Positions 53,250-63,214 are shown, numbered from the stretch's first letter. The stretch: 64,000 bases of DNA from Neobacillus mesonae (GCA_023715865.1 JAMBOW010000006.1:179614-243613); one strand, 5' to 3'. Numbers and translations: made by a program. Notes: generated from the letters alone by a model not told the origin.

Positions 53250-53308
53250 GGAAGAACCTCGAAGACAGCCGTACTTTACGGCTTGTTTTCGAGGTTCTTT
53301 GTGTTTTA
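53250..53308 (+). terminator. Terminator-like hairpin between comEB and comEC
   Basis: AAGAACCTCGAA (53252-53263) pairs with TTCGAGGTTCTT (53288-53299) and AGCCGTA with TACGGCT inside, giving a long stem. The tail TGTGTTTTAGG has few T, so termination may be partial, lowering comEC expression relative to comEA/comEB. Confidence 0.6.
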
Positions 53309-53321
53309 GGGGGAAGAAGAA

Positions 53322-56168
53322 TTGAAAGGAAGGCCATTAGCTGTATTTTGTGTGTGCTGGGTTGCGGGAAGCAGTGCCGCGTATTTGTATGATGGGTTTA
53401 GATTATATATTACTCTGCTGGGGATCGTGCTGCTTTTTGCAGTTCTGCTGTATTCCCAAGAGGTTAGAGGTGGGATGCTCGCTGTCTTGATGGGAGGGCT
53501 CATCTTATCCTGTGTCTATTTTGAATGGAATGATCAAAGAAATATAACGGAGCTGCCCGCTTATTTTGAAGGATCTCAGGATGAAATTGCAGGAATTACT
53601 GTAGAGCTTCAAGGTACAATTGTATCCAAAGTAGAGGTGGATGGGGACAGAGCCCAGTTTGTGCTTCTTTCGCATTCGGGAAGAGAAATTGGTGACGACA
53701 GTCGGGGTTTGACGAACATATCGCAAGAAAAAACACCATTAATCCATGAGAAAATCCAAGTGCAGGTTAGACTGCTGGAAGAGGAAGAACAGCAGACTGC
53801 TGACTTGTGGCAGCGTGGAGATACTCTTACGCTGACCGGCACACTCGAAGTGCCTGGCGTGGCTCGAAACTTCAGCAGCTTTGATTATAAAGAATATTTG
53901 CATACACGCGAAATTCACTGGCTGTTAAAAGCTAAAGGGATTGATGGCATAGACCATACTCCCTTAGATTCCATCTGGAATAGAAATGTGGTTTTAAGAT
54001 GGAGTGATGCTGCTCGTGAGGAGCTTGGGGGAAAGATGGAGGCTATGTTCGAAGAGCCTCATGCTGGATATATGAAAGGACTTGTGATCGGGATTGGGGA
54101 TGAAATCGATCCGGATACTTACAGCGAGTTTTCACAGCTGGGGCTTACGCATATTTTGGCCATCTCAGGGATGCATGTAGCGATCTATGTCTCTGCTTTG
54201 CTATTTTTGCTGTCCAAATGCAGGCTGAGTAAAGAGACGGCGCTGGCAGTCACATTCTTTTTAGTGCCTATCTATGTTCTTGTATCCGGCTCATCACCAT
54301 CTGTTGTCCGAGCAGGTTTGATGTCGATGATGGGATTATATATTGCAAGAAAAGGTCTGCTAAAGGATGGACTGAATATCCTGTGCCTCGCTGCTCTAAT
54401 TATGCTTATCATCGAGCCATACATGCTTGTTAATGTCAGCTTTCAGCTATCATTTTTGGTTACAGCAGGTTTAATGATATTTGTTCCGCTGCTTACGCCT
54501 CATTTTGCTAGATGGCCGAAAATACTGTCCGGAACCGCAGTTGTAACGATAGCTGCGCAGCTGTTGTCTTTTCCGATGACGGTATACTACTTCAACCAGT
54601 TTTCCTTACTGTCTTTTGGGGCTAATTTTCTCTTGGTGGGTTTTATTAGCTTTCTAATACTGCCTTTAGGTACGCTCGCTTTGGTTTTAGTCTACCTGTG
54701 GGAGCCGGCAACAAGACCGGTTGTATGGATTACGGAATGGCTGAATAATCTGACCTTTAATTTCGTAGAGTGGCTGAATACGTTTGATCGTTTTGTTCTC
54801 ATTTGGGCTACACCTCATTTTATAACTGTAGTCATCTATTATATAGTGTTGTACTTTATATTCCTGCTTCTAAAAAAAAGGAGGACCAGCAGACAGCCGA
54901 TTACGCCAGGTAATGACGATACAGTCCCGCTTCATGAACATAGTCAGATATATCCAAGGCAGCAGCTTGCGATTAAAGCCAACCCGCAGATGCAGAGTTG
55001 GTTTCTGGTTAGAGGGGAAGCTCGTCTTAAGGGAGCCGTCGAGGCACTGCAAATCTCATCGGCGTGGCCAGAGCTGGAGAGCGTATTTGGACCACAAGGA
55101 GCAGGATATTATGCCCGCGCTCCATTCCATCTCTTGCATAAGGCACTGCTCGCTGTTCTGTGCATAATCATGGCAGCTGGCTTTTTCGTATCCTATCAAG
55201 GACCGTATCGCGAGGGTGAGGGGATCGTAGCTTTTCTCGATGTAGGCCAAGGAGACAGCATCCTCATTTCTACGCCGGAAGGCAAACATCTATTAGTCGA
55301 TGGGGGAGGCACCATTCAGTTCGGTGAACAGGAGAGTTGGAAGCTGAGAAGAGATCCATATGAAGTGGGAGAGTCGCTGCTCGTTCCGCTGTTAAAGAAG
55401 AGAGGGATACAGAAACTGGATGCTGTGATCCTAAGTCACGGTGATCAGGATCATGCCGGCGGGCTGCAGGCCGTACTGGAGAATATCCCTGTATCTGCCT
55501 TCATGTTCAATGGGACGATGACGGACAAGCCTTTTTTTCAAGAGCTGCTTCAGACAGCATTGGATTTAGAGATATCTTTATATGAGGTTCATGATGGAAT
55601 GGAGTATGCACCAGACAAGGATACCCTGCTGACTTTTATTGCCCCGAAAGCGGATGGAGAGGTCCAACCTCATGAAGAGACCAAGATGCCTTTGCCCGTC
55701 TCGGGAGAACAAAATCATGATTCAGTTGTGTTTCAGCTTGATATGGAGGAGTTTTCATTTTTATTTACAGGGGATATCGATGCGGCAGCTGAGCTGGATA
55801 TATTAGAGCGGCTTCGTCGTCAAAGTGTACAGTTAGAAGCTAACGCGGTCCGGACCGAACAAAATAATGATAAAGCAAGTATTGCGCGAAAGACGACGAA
55901 GGGTGACTCGGTGGATGTCCTGAAAGTTGCTCATCATGGGAGCAAAACTTCAACAACAGAGGAATGGCTTTCTTACTGGCAACCGCATTTATCCGTTATA
56001 TCTGCAGGAGTAAACAATACATATGGTCACCCCCATCCAACGGTCACGGAACGATTAGATCAGTTTGGCTCAGGTATTTTGAGAACAGATACGATGGGTG
56101 AAATTCAAATAAGGGTTAAGGACGGAAGGATGGCAATGCGCACAAAGCTGGGGAGCCCGGAATTGTAA
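53322..56168 (+). CDS. comEC: DNA internalisation competence protein ComEC/Rec2
   Basis: A 948-residue membrane channel for single-stranded DNA uptake. N-terminal membrane segments and a DUF4131/OB-like region (~1-210) precede the ComEC/Rec2 channel domain (~225-515, LTHILAISGMHVAIYVSALL). A polar segment (~520-600), one more membrane span (~604-625) and a C-terminal metallo-beta-lactamase domain follow (FLDVGQGDSILIS, LSHGDQDHAGGL, LFTGDID, VLKVAHHGSKTST). It is longer than B. subtilis ComEC (776). TTG 53322 has AGGGGG 8 bases upstream. Confidence 0.96.
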   Translation: MKGRPLAVFCVCWVAGSSAAYLYDGFRLYITLLGIVLLFAVLLYSQEVRGGMLAVLMGGLILSCVYFEWNDQRNITELPAYFEGSQDEIAGITVELQGTIVSKVEVDGDRAQFVLLSHSGREIGDDSRGLTNISQEKTPLIHEKIQVQVRLLEEEEQQTADLWQRGDTLTLTGTLEVPGVARNFSSFDYKEYLHTREIHWLLKAKGIDGIDHTPLDSIWNRNVVLRWSDAAREELGGKMEAMFEEPHAGYMKGLVIGIGDEIDPDTYSEFSQLGLTHILAISGMHVAIYVSALLFLLSKCRLSKETALAVTFFLVPIYVLVSGSSPSVVRAGLMSMMGLYIARKGLLKDGLNILCLAALIMLIIEPYMLVNVSFQLSFLVTAGLMIFVPLLTPHFARWPKILSGTAVVTIAAQLLSFPMTVYYFNQFSLLSFGANFLLVGFISFLILPLGTLALVLVYLWEPATRPVVWITEWLNNLTFNFVEWLNTFDRFVLIWATPHFITVVIYYIVLYFIFLLLKKRRTSRQPITPGNDDTVPLHEHSQIYPRQQLAIKANPQMQSWFLVRGEARLKGAVEALQISSAWPELESVFGPQGAGYYARAPFHLLHKALLAVLCIIMAAGFFVSYQGPYREGEGIVAFLDVGQGDSILISTPEGKHLLVDGGGTIQFGEQESWKLRRDPYEVGESLLVPLLKKRGIQKLDAVILSHGDQDHAGGLQAVLENIPVSAFMFNGTMTDKPFFQELLQTALDLEISLYEVHDGMEYAPDKDTLLTFIAPKADGEVQPHEETKMPLPVSGEQNHDSVVFQLDMEEFSFLFTGDIDAAAELDILERLRRQSVQLEANAVRTEQNNDKASIARKTTKGDSVDVLKVAHHGSKTSTTEEWLSYWQPHLSVISAGVNNTYGHPHPTVTERLDQFGSGILRTDTMGEIQIRVKDGRMAMRTKLGSPEL

Positions 56169-56224
56169 AACAACATCAACACTTGTCCTAACGCAGCTCG
56201 TTCAATGCTACAATAGGTAAATGA

Positions 56225-56258
56225 AGGAAGAGAGAGATCATGCTCTCTCTTTTTTTGT
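56225..56258 (+). terminator. Intrinsic terminator of the comE operon
   Basis: AGAGAGA (56231-56237) pairs with TCTCTCT (56244-56250), followed directly by TTTTTTTG. It lies about 60 bases after comEC. Confidence 0.82.
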
Positions 56259-56354
56259 TTGCTTAGCATTTATCCTTTAATTATAAAGAATTTATTAACT
56301 TTTCAAGCAGATCCGAAAAACAACCTAGAATGAGTAGCAAGGGGAGGGCATCAC

Positions 56355-57092
56355 ATGGAGAAGATAAAAAGTCACGAAAACGAAGCGAATAAGGGCAGCC
56401 TGCTAATCGTAGAGGATGATCCTGGAATAGGCAGAATTGTGAGAGATCATCTGCGCCGTGAACACTACGATGTAACGTGGGCAACAACGGGACTTGAGTG
56501 CTGGGAAGATTTCTGCAATGGAGACTACGATCTCGTCTTGGTAGATCTCATGCTTCCTGAGATGGACGGTTTTACGCTGTGCAAGAACATTAGGCTGAAA
56601 AGTGAGGTTCCTCTGCTGATCATGAGTGCAAGGAGTGAAGATGATAGCAAGGTCCGGGCTTTTGGGCTCGGAGCAGATGATTATATTACCAAGCCTTTTA
56701 GCTTAACTGAACTTTCTTTAAGGGTAGATGCTCACTTGCGGAAATTCCGAAAATATCAGGGAGCCGAGGGAGAGAAAACTCCCATACTTTCCTATCGGGG
56801 AGGGCTCAGCATGGATCCGATTTTGAAGCAGGTTACTTATGATCATGAGCTTATTTCTCTTACCGGCAAGGAATGGTCGCTGCTTATGCTGCTTGCTGCC
56901 CATCCCGGACGTCATTTTAGTAAAGAGGAGCTGTATGAGCATGTTTGGCAGCAGGAAGCGATGGACAGCGGGAATACGGTCACTGTTCATATTAAGAGCC
57001 TTAGAGCAAAGCTCAATGAAAACATCCGGAACCCGCGGTATATCCAGACCGTATGGGGAAGCGGTTATCGTTTTATCGGTGAGCCCCAATGA
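56355..57092 (+). CDS. OmpR/PhoB-family response regulator
   Basis: A 245-residue two-component regulator. The receiver domain carries the acidic pair EDD (LIVEDDPGIG), the phospho-acceptor Asp in VLVDLMLPEMDG and the Lys in GADDYITKPFS. The C-terminal winged helix is a PhoB type (LTGKEWSLLMLLAAHPG, TVTVHIKSLRAKLNENIR, VWGSGYRFI). AAGGGGAGGG precedes the ATG. Its stop overlaps the kinase start by 4 bases (ATGA), so the two are coupled. Confidence 0.95.
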   Translation: MEKIKSHENEANKGSLLIVEDDPGIGRIVRDHLRREHYDVTWATTGLECWEDFCNGDYDLVLVDLMLPEMDGFTLCKNIRLKSEVPLLIMSARSEDDSKVRAFGLGADDYITKPFSLTELSLRVDAHLRKFRKYQGAEGEKTPILSYRGGLSMDPILKQVTYDHELISLTGKEWSLLMLLAAHPGRHFSKEELYEHVWQQEAMDSGNTVTVHIKSLRAKLNENIRNPRYIQTVWGSGYRFIGEPQ

Positions 57093-58579
57093 AGCTTAGA
57101 ACATGGCTGCTTATTGCTTTTCTTCTACTTGTGCTGCTTCCCCTCGCAGCGGGCGTTATTTTATATCAGCTCATCGGTAAACTGGATGAACAACGTTCGT
57201 TTGCCGATTATATGGCTGCATCGAAAGAGTTAAATAAAGCAGAATCTTATTTACAAGATCCGGATCTGTACCGATTCCGTACGGTTTGGGATGAGCAAGA
57301 CTTGGACTCGCTAACGAACAGTGCATTAAAAATGGAGTTGTTTAACTCGAATGGCGTCTTTCTTTATTCGTCAATGGAAGACAGTGAATATGTAGGGTTT
57401 GTTCAAACGAACGAAAGCTTGTACAGCGATTTGTATCAGCTGCAAATCAACCCGCGGAGCTATGTGCTCAAAAAACCGGTATTTGATGACGGTGAACTCG
57501 TAGGGATATACCGGATCACGATGGCTAGAAGTGAGTGGAGTGAAGGGATAAAACACCGTACGCTATGGGTGGTTGGAATCCTGGGTCTCTTTGTAACAGC
57601 TCTGTTTATCACTATAATGCTTCTCACTAGACGTAAATTGATCCTCCCCATGCGTATTCTTACGAATCAGATGAGAGCTTTTGCTGTAGGAGATCAGGTA
57701 CCTCATTCGGACTACAGAGGCGGCGGGGAGATGGAAGAGCTTATGAAGCACTTCGAGGAAATGAGGAGAACCATTGAAGCTTCTCGTGAGAGGTTGTTAA
57801 AGCAGCAGGAAGAGAAGGCTTTTATGACGGCCGCCCTTTCTCATGATTTGAAAACGCCGCTTACCTCTATTCGCGCTTACGGTGAAGAACTGGGTGCCGA
57901 GGGATTAACTAGGGAAGAGAGCCAGGAGTATATTGCGTTATTGATCGGACAAGCAGATCGGATGCGGCAAATGCTGGATGACTTGAATTTATATGCTTCT
58001 CTGGAATCAAAAGTCACAAATCAAAAGCATGTAGAGGTCGATAGTGAAGAATTCATGGAAATGCTGCTGGAGGGCTATGAACCGCTAGGATCGACTAAAA
58101 ACATACAAGTAGAAACTACTATTACTGTGAGCGGAAATATAAAATTAGACCCTCAGTTAATCATGAGGATGATGGATAACTTGATTACAAATGCCATACG
58201 GTATACGCCACCGGGAGGAAAGGTTCATATCGGTGCAGTGTCCTCTGGTGTTGAAACACCTCCATGGATATTCCCTCCTTATAAAGCTGTAGTAGATCAA
58301 CGACTAAATTTAAGTAACGGAAATGTTCTTTTGCTGATGATTCAAAATGAAGGGGAGCCTATCCCGTTTGAAGTTCAAGCCAGGTTATTCGAACCGTTCT
58401 ATCAAGGAGAAAGCTCAAGAAATCAAGCAGGATCAGGCAGCTTTGGACTAGGACTTACCATTGCGAAAAAGGTGATCGAGCAGCATCATGGAACGATTGA
58501 GCTTGTGTCAGAGGCTCCGTACGGAACGTTGGTTTTGTGCGGATTGCCCATAATAAATGAGGAGATGAAGAGAAAATGA
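57089..58579 (+). CDS. Sensor histidine kinase, HAMP type
   Basis: A 496-residue membrane kinase. Two membrane segments (~5-26 and ~157-177) flank an external sensor of ~130 residues, and a HAMP-like linker follows. The H box is ALSHDLKTPLTSIRAYGEEL, the N box NLITNAIRYTPPG, and the G2 box GSFGLGLTIAKKV. In the G1 box the usual Asp is replaced (IQNEGEPIP), as in several HisKA kinases. It overlaps the response regulator and the lipoprotein gene by 4 bases each. Confidence 0.94.
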   Translation: MKLRTWLLIAFLLLVLLPLAAGVILYQLIGKLDEQRSFADYMAASKELNKAESYLQDPDLYRFRTVWDEQDLDSLTNSALKMELFNSNGVFLYSSMEDSEYVGFVQTNESLYSDLYQLQINPRSYVLKKPVFDDGELVGIYRITMARSEWSEGIKHRTLWVVGILGLFVTALFITIMLLTRRKLILPMRILTNQMRAFAVGDQVPHSDYRGGGEMEELMKHFEEMRRTIEASRERLLKQQEEKAFMTAALSHDLKTPLTSIRAYGEELGAEGLTREESQEYIALLIGQADRMRQMLDDLNLYASLESKVTNQKHVEVDSEEFMEMLLEGYEPLGSTKNIQVETTITVSGNIKLDPQLIMRMMDNLITNAIRYTPPGGKVHIGAVSSGVETPPWIFPPYKAVVDQRLNLSNGNVLLLMIQNEGEPIPFEVQARLFEPFYQGESSRNQAGSGSFGLGLTIAKKVIEQHHGTIELVSEAPYGTLVLCGLPIINEEMKRK

Positions 58580-59706
58580 AGATAAATAAAAGTGTAGATA
58601 GAAATGTACTTAAAACAAGTCCTCTTATTGGTCTGCTTGGTGCAGCAATTTTAACAGGAACGCTGCTTACAGGCTGCCAGACAGGCGAGGCACTAGCCTA
58701 TACGGGAGAGGAAATGGTGGAAAAGGCAATTGAAGAGAACAACAAACCGTTCTCATATTATGCTGAAGCAGAGATGAACCTTTTTGAAGGGGATAAGAAA
58801 ACCGAGTCCATGTCTATCAAAGAGTGGTATAACGCGGAAAATGGCAATAATCGTAATGAAGTTGAGACAGAGGGGAGCGGCAAGAGTGTATCTGTAAATG
58901 ATGGGAAACAGATCACTGTTTATGAAGAAGCTCAGAACGCTGCATATATCATGGGCTCGATAGATGGCGTTCCTATGCAGAGCTCTCCCAAAGAAAAAAT
59001 GCTAAGTCAGCTAGAGCGTATGCGGAGCACCCATTCCATTGAAACTGTAGGAAAAGAGAAGTGGCTGGACAATGAAGTGTACCATATCAAGGCCACTCCG
59101 CTCGAAAAGGACAAAAACACATTAATTGGAGCTCAGGAATACTGGGTAAATGCAAAAAACTGGATGGTTGTTAAATCCAAATTCACTTCCGGCGATACGA
59201 CTACGGAGTTTGCTTACACGCTGCTGGATGATTCTCCATCCTTTACTCCTGATACGTTTGCACTGGACATTCCGGAGAATGTAGAAATTGTCTCCTTGGA
59301 TGATATGGGGCCAAAAACGGTGACTTTGGAAGAAGCACAGTCTGCATTAGGCGAATCCTTCTTAACGTTTCCTGCACAAGATTTCGATCAGGTTTCTGTA
59401 GAAATGTATGAAGCAAGCGGGGAGCTGGACAGAACGGAAATCACGGTGAATTATCTCAATGAAGGCAAGACGCCGTTAAGTCTCTCTGTATTTAAATCTC
59501 CCGACGAGGATGTACAGGAAGGTGCTTTTGGTGAAAAGGTAACAGTAAGAGGGCACAAAGGGGATTATATGAAAGAGATTAATGCGATCAGTTGGGACGA
59601 GGATGGCTTGAGATACAGTTTGATGGGGGAGCAGCAGAGCAGTCAGGCAGATCTGGATCAGCTTCTTCAATATGCAGAGCTTCTAATCGACACTAAACCG
59701 GAATAA
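58576..59706 (+). CDS. LolA-like lipoprotein of a two-component operon
   Basis: A 376-residue lipoprotein. The signal peptide ends in a lipobox (LLTGC, Cys34) after a long basic leader. The rest has an N-terminal half resembling LolA/outer-membrane lipoprotein-sorting type folds (KEWYNAENGNNRNEVETEG, QEYWVNAKNWMVVKSKFTSG) and a C-terminal DUF4367-like half (ITVNYLNEGKTPLSLSVF). It is coupled to the histidine kinase by ATGA, so it may be part of its signal input. Firmicutes have no outer membrane; binding of a lipid or hydrophobic compound is a guess. Confidence 0.8.
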   Translation: MKINKSVDRNVLKTSPLIGLLGAAILTGTLLTGCQTGEALAYTGEEMVEKAIEENNKPFSYYAEAEMNLFEGDKKTESMSIKEWYNAENGNNRNEVETEGSGKSVSVNDGKQITVYEEAQNAAYIMGSIDGVPMQSSPKEKMLSQLERMRSTHSIETVGKEKWLDNEVYHIKATPLEKDKNTLIGAQEYWVNAKNWMVVKSKFTSGDTTTEFAYTLLDDSPSFTPDTFALDIPENVEIVSLDDMGPKTVTLEEAQSALGESFLTFPAQDFDQVSVEMYEASGELDRTEITVNYLNEGKTPLSLSVFKSPDEDVQEGAFGEKVTVRGHKGDYMKEINAISWDEDGLRYSLMGEQQSSQADLDQLLQYAELLIDTKPE

Positions 59707-59730
59707 TATATTTTAATCATATATTAGATA

Positions 59731-59763
59731 AAGACGGCTTAACTACGGTTAAGTCGTTTTTTG
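59731..59763 (+). terminator. Intrinsic terminator of the two-component operon
   Basis: ACGGCTTAAC (59734-59743) pairs with GTTAAGTCGT (59748-59757), with one wobble, followed by TTTTTTGC. Confidence 0.85.
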
Positions 59764-59931
59764 CATAGACTCGGGAGCATTGCTCCTGATTTAGCGAGAA
59801 AACCGGAAAGTTTGATCCGGCTATTTTCTATTTTTACAAATCGACTCTCCCTATATTATTAATAAATGAAAAGAACTGAATACAGCAAATTAGGAATGCG
59901 CTCAAAAGAGTATGGGAAGGAGATAACTAGA

Positions 59932-60702
59932 TTGAAAGCAATAACACAACTATTACATTTTGGCTATCATCAGGCGATGAGCTGCATTTTCCCTGTTGCT
60001 ATCTTTGTGACTCTTGCCCTCACCAGTGTGATGGAGATCCCCTTCCTATATCGTTATGATGCCATTCTGCTTATTTTACTTGGTGTGCAATACCTCATGT
60101 ATCGCAGCGGGTTGGAGACACGTGATGAAATTAAAGTCATTTGTATATTTCACTTAATTGGTTTGGCGCTGGAACTGTATAAGGTCCGAATGGGATCATG
60201 GTCATATCCTGAGCCTGGATACACAAAGCTGCTCGGTGTTCCGCTCTACAGCGGTTTTATGTATGCCAGTGTGGCAAGCTTTATGTGCCAAGTATGGCGG
60301 AGACTGCGTATGGACATGACGGGCTGGCCCGGGCTTATAGCTTCGGCTCTACTCGGAGGAGCAATATATGCCAATTTTTTCACCCATCATTTTATTCCTG
60401 ATTTTCGTTGGTGGTTGACGCTTCTGGTGTTCATTGTCTTTTGGAAGACATGGATTATATATCGGGTCAGAACAACAACGTACCGAATGCCCTTAACGCT
60501 CGCTTTTATCATTGTAGGCTTCTTTATATGGTCGGCTGAAAATATAGCTACTTTTTTTAACGGATGGAAATACCCTGATCAGCACGAAACCTGGCAGCTG
60601 GTTAGCTTTAGCAAGATCAGTTCGTGGTTTTTACTGGTCATCATCAGCGTTATTATTGTGGCCCAGTTAAAGTATGTTAAAGCAACCAGAGTGGATAAAT
60701 AA
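59932..60702 (+). CDS. DUF817-family membrane protein (YoaT-like)
   Basis: A 256-residue integral membrane protein with about seven membrane segments. It shows the DUF817 features LLHFGYHQAMSCIFPV, LMYRSGLETRDEIKV, MGSWSYPEPGYTKLLGVPLY and WSAENIATFFNGWKYP. TTG 59932 is chosen because AAGGAG lies 9 bases upstream and the family starts there; ATG 59866 and 59896 have no ribosome site. The function is unknown. Confidence 0.88.
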   Translation: MKAITQLLHFGYHQAMSCIFPVAIFVTLALTSVMEIPFLYRYDAILLILLGVQYLMYRSGLETRDEIKVICIFHLIGLALELYKVRMGSWSYPEPGYTKLLGVPLYSGFMYASVASFMCQVWRRLRMDMTGWPGLIASALLGGAIYANFFTHHFIPDFRWWLTLLVFIVFWKTWIIYRVRTTTYRMPLTLAFIIVGFFIWSAENIATFFNGWKYPDQHETWQLVSFSKISSWFLLVIISVIIVAQLKYVKATRVDK

Positions 60703-60708
60703 GCACAA

Positions 60709-60740
60709 GAAAGCAGCCGGTAATATGGCTGTTTTTTTAG
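60709..60740 (+). terminator. Intrinsic terminator of the DUF817 gene
   Basis: AAGCAGCC (60711-60718) pairs with GGCTGTTT (60727-60734), overlapping a run of seven T. Confidence 0.7.
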
Positions 60741-60823
60741 ATTTAACATTTCGATAACAAAAGACCAATTTTAGGACGATATACATTAGGAAAGAGTGAA
60801 AAAGACAGATAGGACGGATCTTT

Positions 60824-63214
60824 ATGTACAACCTAGCAGTGCACATCATGTTCTTATTTATTCCGTTTTTATTTTTGTTTTTCATGGGGATCGAAGTATA
60901 TCTGAAGAATCCAAGAAATAAGACGAATGACTTAAGTATGTTGTTAATGTTTTCTCTTAGTTTATTTTTCTTGGGGGGATTTTGGTCCAAGACCCTTCCA
61001 CCAGAACAGGCATTGTATGTATCCATTTATGTTAAATATACAAGCATGTTTGTAACAATGACCGTCGGCCTATATTTTTTTAGTTTGGTTACGAAGATTC
61101 AGATCCATTCCATATTAAAACATGTCATTTGTTTAGTGCCGTCTTTTGGAATTCTGCTGCTTTTTCTGAAGCAACCGAGCGGCTACTTGTCATTTTCCGA
61201 AAATTATTTGTGGCGAACCGAGCTGTTAGATCCTAGTTTAATGGTCTTTATCCTAGTGGCTACAGGGTACAATTTTTTTATGCTGCTATTATTTTTTGGC
61301 ATTGGGAGCCGGCAGAGGCGGTATAGGAAATGGCAGCAGAAAGAACGCATCCGTTGGGGTTGGATTAAGAAGGGGCTGATTATCAGTCTGATATGGGCTG
61401 TATTTTGGTCAATTATATCTTTTTTAAAAGCTTCTTTTAGTTCGGTATTTTTGTTAAGGATTTTGCCTTATGAGATTATGCCAGCGTACTGTATATTAAT
61501 TTTAGCTTGTTTTATCCGGTATGCCATGCTCCACTATGATTTTCTTGCTTCCCCGAACCGCAGGTATGAAATTTTATTTAGACTGTCGAGGCATGGGATT
61601 GCATTGGTTAACGATCGAGGGGTAGTGGTTGAGTTCAACAGTGCGTTCCAGACATCCATCGGGATCCCGTCCAATTATCAAGGGGAGATTATTGACCTGT
61701 TTACACTTATTGATCCTGAAAAGCGGACGAGAATTGCAGAGGGCTACAAAGAGAATTTTAAAAACCTAACCCCTTTTCATTCTGAAATAGAGCTGAAAAA
61801 TATGCTGAATGAGAGCATTGTTATGGAGATTGATAGTGATTACCTGGAAATGGACGATCAGATCTATTGCTATTTGATAACACGTGACATAACAGATAAA
61901 AAAGTAGCAGAGACAAAGCTGCAAAAAATGGCTTATGAGGACGATTTGACAGGTCTTGGTAACAGGCTTCATTTTAAAGAGAGTCTTCAGCAGGCAATTG
62001 AGAAAGCAGAGATAGATGAGCGTCAAGTGGCAGTCATTACACTAGATTTGGATCAGTTTAAATGGATTAATGATACGCTTGGACACTCGGCAGGAGACCT
62101 GTTGCTGCAGCATGTTGCCCGACAGATTCGTGACAGTATGCCTCTATCAGCGACTGTAGCACGGCTGGGCGGTGACGAATTCGCAATTACCGTGCCAGTC
62201 TACTACAGTAATGATGCTCTTCACTATGCAAACAAGATTTTTCAAGCGCTTCAGCAGCCCATTTATATTTTTGAAAAGCCATATATGGTCACGGCCTCGA
62301 TAGGTATCAGTCTTGCGCCTAGAGATGGGAGAACGCTGGAGCTGCTAATAAGCAACTCGGATACTGCGTTGTACGCTGCCAAGCACGCTGGTCGTAACCA
62401 ATATTATATGTATACACCGGATCTAAAGGCTGCGGCAGAACATAAATTGTTACTGCTGAATGGACTCGGCTCTGTTCTAGCAAACAATGAGCTTACACTG
62501 TATTACCAGCCGCAAATCGATATTCATACCAATCGCTTTGTGGGTGTTGAGGCATTGCTGCGATGGAACTCACTTGAACTAGGTGTAGTTTCTCCAGCTC
62601 AATTTATCCCTGTTGCTGAAGAGACAGGAATGATTAATGTCATTGGAGATTGGGTTTTGAGTGAGGCGTTTAAGCAAACTAAAGAACTCCTTGACCAGGA
62701 GTTTACGGGCGAGGATTTCGTAGTATCAATAAATCTTTCTGCACGGCAAATTATTGAACCTTTGTTCATAAAACGGATAAAGGAACTATTGGAACAAAAC
62801 GAACTTCGTCCGGAATGTATTTGTCTTGAAATTACCGAGAGTATGGCTATCTACGACCTAAAGAAATCCCTGGAGGTTTGCAGCGATCTAGTGGAGCTGG
62901 GATTTTCTCTCGCCATGGACGACTTCGGAACAGGCTATTCGTCACTTAGCATGCTGAACCGGTTTCCATTCGATTATATAAAAATTGACCGTTCTCTCGT
63001 GCAAGACATCGTTTCAAGCCCAAAAGATGCTGCCGTAATTCAAACCATAATTGAATTGTCAGAGCGACTGAGCATGGAGGTCGTTGCGGAAGGTGTTGAG
63101 ACTGAGGAGCAGCTGCTCTTACTTCGTAAATTAGGCTGTCACAAAGCACAGGGCTACCTCTTTGCCCGTCCTATGCCTGCTGAACAGCTCACAAATTTTT
63201 TGCGGGCGAATTGA
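60824..63214 (+). CDS. Membrane GGDEF-EAL protein with PAS domain (cyclic-di-GMP enzyme)
   Basis: A 796-residue signalling protein. Residues ~1-230 hold seven or so membrane segments, ~240-365 a PAS-like domain (LSRHGIALVNDRGVVVEFNS). The GGDEF domain follows (~370-540) with intact GGDEF at 449-453 (ARLGGDEFAI). The EAL domain (~555-796) has intact EALLRW at 576-581, plus ETGMINVIG, LEITESMA, AMDDFGTGYSSL and EGVETEEQL. Both catalytic motifs look active, so it may make and degrade c-di-GMP. It lies directly upstream of the rRNA promoter region and is monocistronic. Confidence 0.95.
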   Translation: MYNLAVHIMFLFIPFLFLFFMGIEVYLKNPRNKTNDLSMLLMFSLSLFFLGGFWSKTLPPEQALYVSIYVKYTSMFVTMTVGLYFFSLVTKIQIHSILKHVICLVPSFGILLLFLKQPSGYLSFSENYLWRTELLDPSLMVFILVATGYNFFMLLLFFGIGSRQRRYRKWQQKERIRWGWIKKGLIISLIWAVFWSIISFLKASFSSVFLLRILPYEIMPAYCILILACFIRYAMLHYDFLASPNRRYEILFRLSRHGIALVNDRGVVVEFNSAFQTSIGIPSNYQGEIIDLFTLIDPEKRTRIAEGYKENFKNLTPFHSEIELKNMLNESIVMEIDSDYLEMDDQIYCYLITRDITDKKVAETKLQKMAYEDDLTGLGNRLHFKESLQQAIEKAEIDERQVAVITLDLDQFKWINDTLGHSAGDLLLQHVARQIRDSMPLSATVARLGGDEFAITVPVYYSNDALHYANKIFQALQQPIYIFEKPYMVTASIGISLAPRDGRTLELLISNSDTALYAAKHAGRNQYYMYTPDLKAAAEHKLLLLNGLGSVLANNELTLYYQPQIDIHTNRFVGVEALLRWNSLELGVVSPAQFIPVAEETGMINVIGDWVLSEAFKQTKELLDQEFTGEDFVVSINLSARQIIEPLFIKRIKELLEQNELRPECICLEITESMAIYDLKKSLEVCSDLVELGFSLAMDDFGTGYSSLSMLNRFPFDYIKIDRSLVQDIVSSPKDAAVIQTIIELSERLSMEVVAEGVETEEQLLLLRKLGCHKAQGYLFARPMPAEQLTNFLRAN

